Notes under the pieces: generated by a model
The model's input: only the letters and a program-made list of their open reading frames with translations
What the model was told of the DNA's origin: nothing
Databases searched by the model: none
Program-made: the position numbers and the translations under genes
Assembly (NCBI GenBank): GCA_039090855.1
Contig: CM076999.1
Coordinates: 112,343,072-112,407,071 of the forward strand
Length of the DNA: 64,000 bases
Reading direction: 5' to 3'
Source: Macrothele yani
Lineage: Eukaryota; Arthropoda; Arachnida; Araneae; Macrothelidae
Shown here: in pieces, positions 11,301-21,595 of the stretch
Layout: the number at the start of each line of letters is the position of its first letter
Numbering within the stretch: the stretch's first letter is position 1

Positions 11301-11715
11301 TATATAGCCTCATTTGGCTATAAGAAGGGTTGGAAGAAGAAGAAGAAGAAGAGGAGGAGGATTAAAAGAAGACCACTACCGTTCCTCAGGACTGTCCCAC
11401 GGGCATCAAAAAACAAAATCAATATCAATTTCTTTGAAGAGCCACAAACTCGGAATTTCTTAGTGAGCGGTGTGTTTCCATATACTTGACTGCCGTTTTT
11501 ATTTGGGATCAAAAGGTTTTATCCAAGACTCTTCTACGGTGACCATTCAATTCAAAAAGTCAGAGTTTTCGATTAAAAAAAGTTAGTTTGAAGAAAAGCA
11601 TGACAAAGTTAAACACTGCATTGTTTTTGTTCTTCAAGTAAGGTCATGTGGAACCCATCTTGCACAAACACACCACATCTTAAGGTGTGACTACAATTTT
11701 CACGACATGTTGCTA
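11301..11715. other. unassigned intron 2 sequence
   Basis: A GAAGAAGAA simple repeat near 11335 marks the LINE 3' tail. Beyond it I see no coding exon or recognised repeat. Confidence 0.4.
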
Positions 11716-12045
11716 CACCAATATTCAACTGCAGTGGCAAATCACAAATTGATAAACATTTATCTATCGTCTTTCACTAATTTTTCATCTTCCATGCTGT
11801 TTTTATCAGTCACTAATGTTGACGGACAACTGTTTCAACGGTTATCCTGCACACAGCGTTTGCCGCCCTTGAAATGCTTCCACCACTTCAACACGGCCGA
11901 CCTGCCCAACAGTTTTGCACTATACGTTTCTTCAATCATTCAAAACATTTCCTGGCTAATTTTGCGAAACTTTACACAAAATTCAGCCATGATTCTCTGT
12001 TTGGTAATTAGCGGTATATTGTGCTCATCCAGCATTGTAATACAT
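11716..12045 (-). mobile_element. mariner transposase N-terminal fragment
   Basis: Minus-strand translation gives ITKQRIMAEFCVKFRK, then ETYSAKLLGRSAVLKWWKHFKGG and later SCPSTLVTDKN. This is the order of the mariner N-terminal helix-turn-helix ('IKFC-KLGKS', 'V-EWHKRFK-GR') and the 'GRPST-T-EN' linker. Only the DNA-binding part is present and no TIR is evident on this side. Confidence 0.7.
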
Positions 12046-12756
12046 ACAGGGTGTTTCACTCGCTACTTTGCCCGGCATTTTAGCAATAACCGGAAGAAGA
12101 ATGAAGATATCGTAACGGAATTTGAACTGGACTTACCTTAGGCTCTGAGAAAGCAAACAGAAGTGACGTGTAGTTGCAGCGGCGTAGTAGGTGTGGTCAG
12201 AGAGAAGCGACGGTGCTAGTGTATCGTGACTCCTCATTGCCTGCAGGACGAGCGGGCGTCTGTCAGTTTACTGAGTCTGCCGACACAGTACGGTCGTCGT
12301 TTTGCCGCCATGGAACAGTACTGTTGTGTGTGTGTGTTGTCGGAGAACAGAAAACCTTGAAATGAACCGGTATACTCTAGAGGAGCAAGTGTATATTGTG
12401 CGGACATACTGGCAGATTAAATCGTTAAAGTCATGTAAAAAAAATTCGTTAAGAGGTTTGGAAGCCGGAAACTACCATCAAAGCCCTGCATTTGGGCCAT
12501 GTCATTGAAATTGGAAACAACGCTGTGTGGCACGCACGGAGGAGGTCAACGGCAAATGCCGGAAGAAAAGGTCGAGAATGTGAGGCAGCGGTTACTGCAG
12601 TCTCCCAAAAACTCCCTATGACGTCTGTCACAGGAAACCGGCTTATCCACAAGCACTTGTTACAGAGCTGTGAAAAAGGGTAGCCTTCGCCCATATCGTG
12701 TAAGCATTGTTAACGCATTGAAAACGCCAGACCACGTGAATAGGGGCAAATTTGAA
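12046..12756 (+). mobile_element. 5' fragment of a Tc3/mariner-like transposon
   Basis: TACAGGGTGTTTCACTCGC at 12046 looks like a terminal repeat. From 12362 the plus strand reads MNRYTLEEQVYIVRTYWQ, then (after frame changes) PSKSCIWAMS-type and SPKNSLxRLSQETG / STCYRAVKKGSLRPYR segments typical of this transposase superfamily's DNA-binding half. It stops abruptly at ~12756, where hAT sequence on the other strand begins. Confidence 0.6.
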
Positions 12757-13830
12757 TAACGCCAACTCATCTAGAGAAAATTCTGGCTTGAAGTCATCAA
12801 ATTTTGCTTCGCTTCCACAAAGAATGTCACTTATTTTGCGAAGTGTTGAATAACCTGGATTAGATTGCAACACTCTTTGCAGTTTGTCACTTTTTCAGCT
12901 ACACTTTCACCCTTGCTTGCTTTAAATCACCCATAGTTTGTTTCACAATTTCTAGTTCATCAATAAGTTTCATTCCTACAGTTTCAAGGCGAGTGATTGC
13001 ACTAGATATTCCACTGAAGTTACATTTTATATGTATGCCAAGTTTCCAGCCAAGGTAACAGAAAAGGAATCTTGCACAATTTTGATGGAAGAAGAATCAC
13101 AACAGTCAAATTCTTTAACTGTCCTATCTAAAGAATAATAATTTGTGCAATAATACAAAGCCGCATTCAGCCAGGTCCCCCACAGCGTTAGGACAGGTTG
13201 GGGAGGAAGTGCCAAAGTAGGAGCAATTTCTTTGAACTTCTGCACGTGAAGCAGAGCTTTTATGAACATTGTTCCCCATTTGAAATTAGTTTATCTACAT
13301 CAGGACAGTTGCTTTGAATCTCTTCGGCCACTCTGTGTAAACCATGTGCAAGGCATGTGATATGGACCATTTTCGGATAAAGTAGTTTGTCCCTTTGCTG
13401 CCTTAGTCATGTAGGGAGAGGCATCTGTTAAAAACAAGAGGATGTTTTCTCTTTGTACACAATCTGGCCAGAGTAATTTTATTGAATCGTCGAAGAGCAT
13501 AGCAATAGTTGAATTGTTTACTTTTTGCAGATTTTCGCACATTAGAAAAAATACTTCATCAGGCTCGTCACATTTCAGAGTGCCAATAATAACATTAGCC
13601 ATGTATCTTCCATTTACATCACTTGTTTCATCTATTGAAAACCATATCTTATTGTTGGCAACAGCAGATCTAATCTTACCTAAACCTTCCTCATAGTACT
13701 CAGGGTAAGAAACTTGCTGTCAATGCACGATGTTCAAACTTGCTGAATGGTTCCAGTTATAGGCAAACTTTAATAACTAAAAACACACACAAGTTAAAAT
13801 ATATTTACATGGTTAAAATAACATGAGTAC

Positions 13831-13859
13831 TTTCGGGCTCGCTACGAGCACATCATCAG
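13831..13859 (-). ncRNA. hammerhead ribozyme-like core, left arm
   Basis: Read on the minus strand: CTGATGA, a T, GTGCTCG, loop TAG, CGAGCCC, then GAAA. This matches the CUGANGA - stem II - GAAA catalytic core, with one T/C mismatch in stem II. GTAC follows. I could not place the cleavage triplet or stems I and III, so activity is not shown. Confidence 0.6.
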
Positions 13860-13996
13860 ATGAAGGACCAAGTTGGAGTTCCAGAAACACATTTATACAT
13901 GGGTGCCGTTGCCAAACGTTCTCAATGAGGAAAGAAATTCAAGAATGTACATTTGCTTTAACGTAATATGAGAAGATAGAGGCCTATAGAGTTCCA

Positions 13997-14398
13997 TTAA
14001 TGATGGACAGAGTCTGCGATGTTAGAAGTAGGAACCGGAATCAAGGACAGTGAAGTTTTCCAGGCCTGGGAAATATAGCTGGGACAGCAAGTGTCCACTC
14101 GATGCAAAATGTGGAGACTCTCTGTAAAGAGCACTGTTTCTCTCGTAGAGGTAGATAGAATGGAGATGTGTGTCCAAGATGGATAATGTGTACCAGCTGA
14201 AGAAAGCCTGGCTAAAGCAGTCGATGACGAGCCATTTTTTATACTATATTGGTGTTCCTTAATTCTTGTTTGCAGTCTCCGTAGGGTTGAGCCGATATAT
14301 ATAAGGTCCTTGTCTTGAGGATCGACAGATTTCATAGTAATGGAATAGATGGCGCATTTGTCCAACAATTCAACATGGTCACGGTTATTTTTAATCAC
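13997..14398 (-). CDS. GIY-YIG endonuclease domain of a Penelope-like element
   Basis: A 133-residue open frame. CAIYSITMKS supplies the 'GIY' half (here AIY), LIYIGSTLRRLQTRIKEHQ supplies YIG with the following Arg and His, and RETVLFTESLHI supplies the conserved Glu. The block TALARL-SAGTHYPSW-HISIL resembles the linker of Penelope EN domains ('ALAEH---TGH-IDW---IL'). This endonuclease nicks target DNA for reverse transcription. The frame opens inside a longer lost ORF; no RT is joined to it. Confidence 0.72.
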   Translation of the reverse strand: MIKNNRDHVELLDKCAIYSITMKSVDPQDKDLIYIGSTLRRLQTRIKEHQYSIKNGSSSTALARLSSAGTHYPSWTHISILSTSTRETVLFTESLHILHRVDTCCPSYISQAWKTSLSLIPVPTSNIADSVHH

Positions 14399-14560
14399 CC
14401 AAAACCGACACTGTGACTGTGGCAGATGTTCGATAAATTAGCATTCGCATGAGGAACGTAAGTCATCGATCAAGCAAATGAATTTCTTTCCTCATTGAGA
14501 ACGTTTGGCAACGGCACCCATATATAAATGTGTTTCTGGAACTCCAACTTGGTCTTTCAT

Positions 14561-14590
14561 CTGATGATGTGCTCGTAGCGAGCACAAAAG
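14561..14590 (+). ncRNA. hammerhead ribozyme-like core, right arm
   Basis: Plus strand: CTGATGA at 14561-14567, then an 8-bp hairpin 14568-14586 with a TAG loop, then AAAG where the left arm has GAAAG. The G-to-A change hits the invariant core guanosine, so this copy is predicted to be weaker or dead compared with the left arm. Confidence 0.55.
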
Positions 14591-15181
14591 TACTTATGCA
14601 ATTTTAACCATGTAAATATATTTTAACTTGTGTGTGTTTTTAGTTATTAAAGTTTGCCTATAACTGGAACCATTCAGCAAGTTTGAACATCGTGCATTAA
14701 CAGCAAGTTTCTTACCCTGAATAGTCCTTGTGGCACGAAAATCTTGTTTATTATCACCTTCATAGTAGGTGGAGATATAGTTTTTCCTAAGAGTTGATTC
14801 ATTTGGAATCAGATCACTGGTGTACTTCTCCAAAAAATCTCTGATGCAACCATTACTTAATTTCCTTAAGGGAATATTCGAAGTAAATATCATTTTACAA
14901 AGGTCCTTACAATATTCTGACAGTGTATTTGACGAACCTGCAGTTGAAGATGTCTCGAAAAGGAGACGCTGGCTGTTCTCAGTGGAGGAAAACCTTGCTA
15001 AACACCTCTGATGTTTCGTGGTAGCACAGTGCTGTTGAACATTAAAACGCTTTTGATCTGATACACTGACTTCACACAATTTACAAAAGAAAATATCACC
15101 ATCGCTACTGAAATTCCGCTCCCCAAACTCTCGAACAAAACATCGTAATTTCACGCTCATCGAACACCCGCTTTTAGACAT

Positions 15182-15870
15182 GTTGAGATCAAACTGAAGT
15201 TGAGACGGTAGTTTTACTTTTAGCTTGGGTACAGTAAACCAAAAATAAAAGAGAATTAAGCTCTGATTTACAAGTACTTGTGAAGACACCACTGCACTAG
15301 GCTCGTTTCAGTGGTTGGCAAGATGCCAATAATAATAATCCAAAGGAGGCTGAGTAAAACAAAATTCAGGACAATTTTCCCACGGGAAAGTAAGGCCGTT
15401 CGAAATGGTTCGGTTACGAGTCGTGGAGTCCTTATGATGTCATTTCGCATTGCCAACGATTGGCTAAAATATGCCGTTTATTACGAAATTAGTCAAAAAT
15501 ATGACCTAACATTATCAAAAGATCAAAATATGACTTTCTAGGATAAAATATGACATGTCATAGAAATCCGCACCCTAATGATCACATTTAAAAGATTCTA
15601 TATTAACTTTTAAAATATCCTTGTGTATTACTGAAGCAAAATTTGACAAGACGTCCAAGCAAAAACAATCTTTTTTTAAAGACTGCTTTTGCTTGGACGT
15701 CATTTAAAAGGTATGATCTTTTTATTCGTCGCCAAAATGATTTATTTTTCGCAAATTGCGAAGAATGCGACCCCTGCAGATGGGAAAGTCTTTCCCCACC
15801 AGAAACACATTATTTGTTTCCATGGCAACAGTAGAGTGTTGACAGTCCACGTACTCTCAGAATAATCTAC
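15182..15870. other. unassigned sequence upstream of the hAT pseudogene
   Basis: CAGTGGTTGGCAAGATGCC near 15309 could be a hAT end. A run of ATATGAC repeats at 15496-15555 and an inverted pair around GACGTC(C/A)AAGCAAAA (15650 and 15690) are visible. No coding exon seen. Confidence 0.4.
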
Positions 15871-15873
15871 GTA

Positions 15874-17108
15874 ACTGCAGGGGGTGGACAGAATAACGTG
15901 AACACCTAGGAAAAGAAGGTTTTACGCACCAAATTGGGTGTGGGGCCACTTTTGGCTTTCAAAACCGCCTGAATCCTTCTTGGGATGAACGCATACAAAT
16001 CCTGGATGGTGGTTAGTGGGATGTTATACCATTCTTCATGCAGAAACTGCTCCAGGTCCTTGAAAGATGCAGGAGTAGGATAACCGGATCTTACTATGTT
16101 TTCCAGCACATACCATCATGGTTCAATGATGTTTAAGTTTGGTGATTGGGGAGGCCAAGGAAGGTGTGAAAGTTCGTTCTGATGTTCCTCAAACCAAGAT
16201 TGGACATTCTGAGCTCTGTGAATTGAGGCGTTATCATCTTGATAGATGGCATCCCCTGCAGGAAACAATGCCTGAGCCACTGGATGCACTTTGGTTGGCC
16301 AAAATAATTTCATTCATGGGACCTGCTGAAAACCGTGATATGATTGCCCAGAGCATGACAGAATCACCACCATGCTGCACTGTTGGGAGCAGACAGTCTG
16401 GGTTGTATGCTTCTGATGGCATTTTCCACAAGTTAACACACCCTGCGGAAGGGAATAGTAGGAATGTGGATTTATCCCACCACATTACACGCTTCCATGC
16501 AACAGCAGTCCAGGCTGTATGCTCATGGCACCACTGCCGTCGCCTTTGTGCATTCACCCAGGTCACCAGAGGTTTTGCAATAGCAACTCTGCCATGAATA
16601 TCTTGTTTATGCAGTTCCCTGCACCATTTTTGTTGATACTGGGGTCTGGAGATTCATATTGAGCTCTGCACTAAATTTTGGCATCGTGGTCTTCTTATCA
16701 TGGGTAACAATCCTCTTTTATGCTCTCCTGTCTCTATCAGTCAGGGTTGTTTTACTGCCACTTTTGTGTTTCGCAGACAAGGATTTGCAAAGAATACATT
16801 ATGCTGTCATGACGCTAGACACAGTAGTTCTTGATACTTCCACTACCCTGGCGACTACAGTCACACAGGCACCAACTAGCCAGCCACCAGCAATTAGCCC
16901 TCTTTCAAAGTCCGTTAGGTCACTCGTTGTCACCCTTAAAGAAATTCTGCAACAACACTTTAAATATACTTAAACAGGACCTTGAGGTTGTAAACAAAGC
17001 TATTACAACCAAAAAGTGGTGGATACCTTTGGGTATTGTGACATACACAGCTGCATTAAAAGTCACATCTGAATGTGGTGTTTACATTATTCTGTTTAAC
17101 CCCTGTAG
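15874..17108 (-). mobile_element. Tc1-like transposon, decayed
   Basis: Termini CTGCAGGGGGTGGACAGAAT at ~15875 and the complement of ATTCTGTTTAACCCCTGTAG ending ~17108 form the inverted repeat, both continuing into ...GTGAACACC/GTAAACACC. The minus strand carries LTDFERGLIAGGWL (helix-turn-helix start, ~16910), RVMWWDKSTFLL (first Asp, ~16490), AIYQDDNASIH (second Asp, ~16240) and PPQSPNLNIIEP (third block, catalytic Glu kept but usual Asp is Asn, ~16120). These fall in three frames. Confidence 0.85.
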
Positions 17109-17141
17109 ATGGTCCCAGTACACTGGCCACTTTACGTGTAT

Positions 17142-17385
17142 ATAGTGTTCCCCCTAGGTTGTTTTAGCAGGGTGCAGCACCCTGCCCCCTTTTTGGATGG
17201 TAAAATGACAGCTGCCCTCCCCTAATTTTTACCCAGCCCTTAGTCCTGTATCGCCCTTGCCGTTCTGCAGCTTGCCACACCCACATCAGTCACAAACATA
17301 CCCGTGTAATTGTTTGCTACGTGTCGATACCCACAAACCTTACAGAGTATGAGATCTCATAGAAATTGCAACATTTGTTTTTCAT
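17142..17385. other. unassigned sequence with a short palindrome
   Basis: AGTGTTCCCCCTAGG at 17146 resembles the MITE end seen near 6305. GCAGGGTGCAGCACCCTGC at ~17170 is a near-perfect short inverted repeat. Nothing coding. Confidence 0.4.
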
Positions 17386-18180
17386 TTGGAGGTTTAACAA
17401 CCACTGAGCAACTCAAAGGGCTATAAACAGTCACCCGTCCCTAATTTAGGACCACTGGTTCAAAGTAAAGATAAAAATTAGGAGTCATCAGTAGCAGTGT
17501 GGCAACTGGATAAAACACAGCAGCCGGTATGAAAAGTTGCTTTACTCACCAGGCTTGAAAATTTGCCTTTTTTTATTTTTTATTTGAGGTTTAACGACCA
17601 CCGTGAGCAACTCAAAGGGCTATAAACAGTCACCCGTCCCTAATTTAGGACCACTGGTTCAAAGTAAAGATAAAAATTAGGAGTCATCAGTAGCAGTGTG
17701 GCAACTGGATAAAACACAACAGCCGGTATGAAAAGTTGCTTTACTCACCAGGCTTGAAAATTTGCCTTTTTTTTTCTTTTTATTTGAGGTTTAACGACCA
17801 CCGTGAGCAACTCAAAGGGCTATAAACAGTCACCCGTCCCTAATTTAGGACCACTGGTTCAAAGTAAAGATAAAAATTAGGAGTCATCAGTAGCAGTGTG
17901 GCAACTGGATAAAACACAGCAGCCGGTATGAAAAGTTGCTTTACTCACCAGGTTTGAAAATTTGCCTTTTTTTTTTTTTTATTTGAGGTTTAACGACCAC
18001 CGTGAGCAACTCAAAGGGCTATAAACAGTCACCCATCCCTAATTTAGGACCACTGGTTCAAAGTAAAGATAAAAATTAGGAGTCATCAGTAGCAGTGTGG
18101 CAACTGGATAAAACACAGCAGCCGGTATGAAAAGTTGCTTTACTCACCAGGCTTGAAAATTTGCCTTTTTTTATTTTTTT
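17386..18180 (-). repeat. tandem array of ~197 bp units containing a SINE tail
   Basis: Four units, each starting TTTGAGGTTTAACGACCACC and ending AAAATTTGCCTTTTTTT. The first ~75 bp equals the 3' tail of the local tRNA-SINE (minus orientation); the rest (AAAGATAAAAATTAGGAGTC...) is not SINE. Units are nearly identical apart from the T-run length. The array ends in a full SINE at 18181-18389. Confidence 0.9.
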
Positions 18181-18389
18181 TATTTGAGGTTTAACGACCA
18201 CCGTGAGCAACTCAATGGGCTATAAACAGTCGCCCGTCCCTAATTTAGGGCCACTGGTTCCAGGGAAGCGAGAGAGCCAGTGTCGTAAGACAAAACACAA
18301 CATCCATGCATCACCGGGATTCGAACCCGAACCCCTTTCGGATGAATGATCAGAGGCCATCGCTTAGACCACTGCGCCACCGGGGCGGC
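18168..18389 (-). mobile_element. tRNA-derived SINE, family A, full length
   Basis: Minus strand: tRNA-like head with A box GTGGCGCAGTGGTCTAAGCG and B box GGGTTCGAATCCC, then the family body (CAACTCAATGGGCTATAAAC on the plus strand) and a T-run. An 11-bp target duplication AAATTTGCCTT lies at 18157-18167 and 18390-18400. Confidence 0.92.
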
Positions 18390-18400
18390 AAATTTGCCTT

Positions 18401-19511
18401 TCCATATGGTCTAGTGGTTAAATTATTTTTTTCATTACTAAAGAATTTATTTGCATTTCTCAAAAACCTCCTATAAATTTGCAAGGCATTTTCTTTCATC
18501 CAACTCACATGTGGGGAAAAACAATGCTCTGCTCAGTAAATAAGTAGGTGTGATCTATTCATAGATTCACTCTTCAAGAAAGGGGAGACGTTTTTTTTCC
18601 CCATTGAAGTTTGAGCACGAAGTAATGATAATGGACATCTGAGCTTCAGCTGGAGCTCTGACGTCACAAACCAACTTCAGCAGCTTGCTTTTATTAAGTT
18701 TTTCTGAAAGTGCATGATTTCGCATTGATTAGTCACTTCCCGCTTATCAACAAAGAGCAATAATTATGACTTGTGTTAACAAAAGAATTGAAGTTTGAAA
18801 TGGTCTTCTGTCCCTCATTGAGTCCTGTTTTCTCTGCACGATGAGCACGCAGTAGTGTCTTTGGAACATTAATTTTGCTTTAAACAAACTAAAATATTTT
18901 TGCTCTGCCCTTAATACAACAAAATGTTACTACAGATTGAGAAAACATGCTTTAAGTGAAATTAAATGTAAAAAATCGTTATGTTGTTCTGGTTATGGAA
19001 GAACAGATTGGATTCTTATTGAGTAAATGAATGTTGTTAATGAAACCATTTCAATATATTGAAATCAATCAATTTTAATTTACATTCCTTGGTTTTCATA
19101 AAAAGAATATATTAAATACAAAAAAAAAATATTACAAAAATCACAGAGCTTGTTAAAAAAATTCCTAGTTCACCACTGTATGTAATGGTATTATGCTTAA
19201 GATGAGAACAGGGTCAGAGGTTGATTTCAGGGAGGTGGGATCGAGTGGGGTCTAAAGCTTACGAATACATAAAATACCCCTTTTTAAAAAAATGTGCACT
19301 TTTTTCCAGATATGACCTGTTGTCATCCCAAAGTGCTCTTTTTTAAAGATCTTACAACATTTTGCACACATAACATGCTCCCTTTTTTTTTATACAAATG
19401 TGCCCTTTTTCAGAAAATTACCCTGCCCTTTTCAATTTCTTGTGTGAACACTAGTATATTCAATACAATCATGTCTTTGTTGGTAACTTATAGGTAAACT
19501 CAAACACATAC
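18401..19511. other. intron 2 sequence without recognised features
   Basis: AT-rich, with several homopolymer runs. No exon, transposase or tandem array was recognised. Confidence 0.4.
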
Positions 19512-19647
19512 CTAGTTTGTTATGGCCAGCTGCCAAATTTTTGAGATTTGCAAAGTTTCCTATTGTTGCAGGAAGGCTTGGAATTTTGTTGTTTGATAAA
19601 TCCAAAGTTCTCAAAACCTTATCTAGTTGAAAGAGCTCCTTTGGAAA
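19512..19647 (-). CDS. LRRC57: LRRC57 exon 2 (residues 28-72)
   Basis: The 136-bp exon reads 45 codons plus one base of a split codon. It encodes the first leucine-rich repeats, LRTLDLSNNKIPSLP and FANLKNLAAGHNKL, matching 'LRTIDLSNNKIESLP' and the next repeat of vertebrate LRRC57. The acceptor is CATTCCAG above 19647 and the donor GTATGTG below 19512. The single trailing base pairs with exon 3's two leading bases to make Ala, keeping the frame across a 12.5-kb intron. Confidence 0.94.
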
Positions 19648-19659
19648 CTGGAATGAGTT

Positions 19660-20400
19660 TTAAATTACTTTACTGAAACACAGCATGAATGACACAAAGC
19701 AAAGAAATAGGAATGGTGAACAACATGAATGCATTCTCTACAGAGTAATAAAAAAGTACATACACAGTAAGTCTGGAAAGTTCCAGGAATTATTTTTTTT
19801 AGATGTGCTATGCGTGCCATCTCTTGAGCAACATACAAACTCTTTCCAATGAATCCCCAGTAAGCAACTGTAATTTTTTTTACCCAGTTTCCCTTCGGCC
19901 ATGGTGAGCGGTGCATGTGTTTTTGACGCTAGAATTTTGACCTTGTCACACTTTAGAAGATGAAACAAAGGGCCAACATTATATTCTGCTTTAAATGTGG
20001 CAAATCTGCATCAGATATGTACAAATTGAGGAAATAAGCATATGGTGATGAATGCATTAGAGATGAGTTTGGGCTCAATTTTAGAAGCCTGGGCCCAGCC
20101 CACTTTCTCTGATTACATGTGTTTGCTAAGCCCGGGCCTTCGTTCTCAGAGAATTTTACTTAGCAAATCTTGTATTATGCACAGGCCAAAACTATGGCCC
20201 AATCAAGTTTTAAAAGTTTGCTCCAGTTAATCCTCTTCATAATATTAATATGTTCTTCGAAACACTATGCATAAAATCAAATGTTCTAAAATGTGGACTC
20301 GAAAATAAATAAATAATCGACGCACATGTCGTTCAATTATACCAGGGGAATCAGTGATTTTGACAAAGGCCAAAGATAAGAAAATCTTTTAGAAACACAA
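19660..20400. other. intron 1 sequence without recognised genes
   Basis: Contains short CCCGGGC-rich segments (about 20070-20140) similar to ones at 24260-24330, possibly a MITE. No exon seen. Confidence 0.35.
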
Positions 20401-21065
20401 AATATTCCTTTTTGATGAAAAACAAGAGTCCTTTATGAAAAGGTTCTCTGTTTGTGATAAAACTTTCTGCATGTTGTCTCCAGGTCTCTGTGTTGGGCAT
20501 AAGGAAGAAACTCATTGATAACTTTAAAATCTCAATATATAAAAACTTTTCTCCCAAATCCCTAAAAATACTATAGTTCCTACAAAAATGAAACATGATG
20601 CAGTAAAAACGAATTGGGTGAACATACAAAAGGATTGATACGAATCGGAGAAAAAAAAAATGGACGAATTGGTAGAACATGCCTTTTACTGTAGCATCAT
20701 TCATTGAGTGATTACGTTGTTTCAACCACGTCTTCGATATGACGAGATTCCCTCAAGGCAAACACCACACTGAAAATCTATTCTTAACCAAGTATGTCAC
20801 CAAACTTCACAAAAAAGAATATGAAATAACCCACACAACACCAACTTAAAACACTAAAATTCTCGAGTACAAAAACGGTCGAACTTGTCGTGTACGACGT
20901 AAAAACACAGCTGAAACATTACAATACTGCCTTAGAACGAAGCGGAAAAATATACTAAATAACACAAAAGCCTCCCAAAATGCCAAATCATACAAATTTT
21001 GAAGATGACAATCCGATTTTTGGTGTAAATGTGACAAGGATGGTAAGTCAGATAACATCCGAAAA

Positions 21066-21146
21066 CTTGAAAATTTCATCGTCCAGGAGCGGGACTCGAA
21101 CCCGCGTCTCCCAAATTGCACCCGGGTATGCTAACCACTACACCAC
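21066..21146 (-). repeat. tRNA-like module, left arm
   Basis: Minus strand: GTGGTGTAGTGGTTAGCATA (A-box type), an anticodon-arm-like CCCGGGTGCAATTTGGGAG, then GCGGGTTCGAGTCCCGC with a perfect B box and T-stem. It could serve as an internal Pol III promoter. The acceptor stem is imperfect, so it is not called a functional tRNA. Confidence 0.75.
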
Positions 21147-21522
21147 GCAGAATGACCAAGTCTCAAGTTTCCGATTAACTTGAATATGACCATTACAGGA
21201 TTCGCTAGTCGAAGCAACCGGCATTCATGTTTAGCGAATCTAAACATGAATCCAGCCAGGACGATGACATTTTTCAAGTTTTCGGATATTATCTATGACT
21301 TACCATCCTTGTCATATTTACACCAAAAATCGGATTGTCATCTTCAAAATTTGTGTTATATGGTGTAATCCCGTATCTCTTTCATGATTTATATGCTTCT
21401 CCGGGCAATCACGGGATAGGATTCTTAACCTCCAGATTCGCTAAACATGAATGCCGATTGCTTCGACTAGCGAATCCTGTGATGGTTATATTCAAATTAA
21501 TCGGAAACTTGAGACTTGGTCA

Positions 21523-21595
21523 TTCTAGGTGGTGTAGTGGTTAGCATTCCCCGGCGCTATCTGGGAGACGCGGGTTTGAGTCCCGCTCCAGACAA
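21523..21595 (+). repeat. tRNA-like module, right arm
   Basis: Plus strand: GTGGTGTAGTGGTTAGCATT, then GCGGGTTTGAGTCCCGC. This is the mirror partner of 21066-21146, transcribed away from the element centre. The B box has C-to-T in GGTTTGA. Confidence 0.75.

Larger units (their letters stand above)
13697..14720 (-). mobile_element. Penelope-like element remnant with inverted arms
   Basis: Two arms of about 220 bp, 13697-13920 and 14498-14720, are inverted copies of each other (shared landmarks: GGGTAAGAAACTTGCTG, GGTTCCAGTTATAGGC, GAACGTTTGGCAACGGCACC). Between them the minus strand encodes a GIY-YIG domain. Each arm holds a hammerhead-like core. Hammerhead motifs in terminal repeats and a C-terminal GIY-YIG endonuclease are both established traits of Penelope-like elements. 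The RT domain is absent, so this is a 5'-truncated copy. It interrupts the hAT pseudogene at its YYEG codons. Confidence 0.75.
12757..15181 (-). pseudogene. CGGBP1-like hAT transposase, split by a Penelope-like insertion
   Basis: The N-terminal part begins MSKSGCSMS at 15181 and carries FCKLCEVSV...HCATTKHQ, a BED-like C2H-type zinc finger as in CGGBP1-like hAT proteins. It continues through CKDLCKMIFTSNIPLRKL and PNESTLRKNYIS to about 14755. The catalytic half resumes near 13690 with IWFSIDETSDVNGRYMANVI (a conserved hAT Asp block), then LLFLTDASPYM, a WGTWLNAALYYC tryptophan block and, near 12800, KFDDFKPEFSLDELALFKFAPI. The protein ends there, so the dimerisation domain is truncated at the junction with the 12046-12756 element. 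Frameshifts and the ~1-kb insert make it a pseudogene. Confidence 0.8.
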
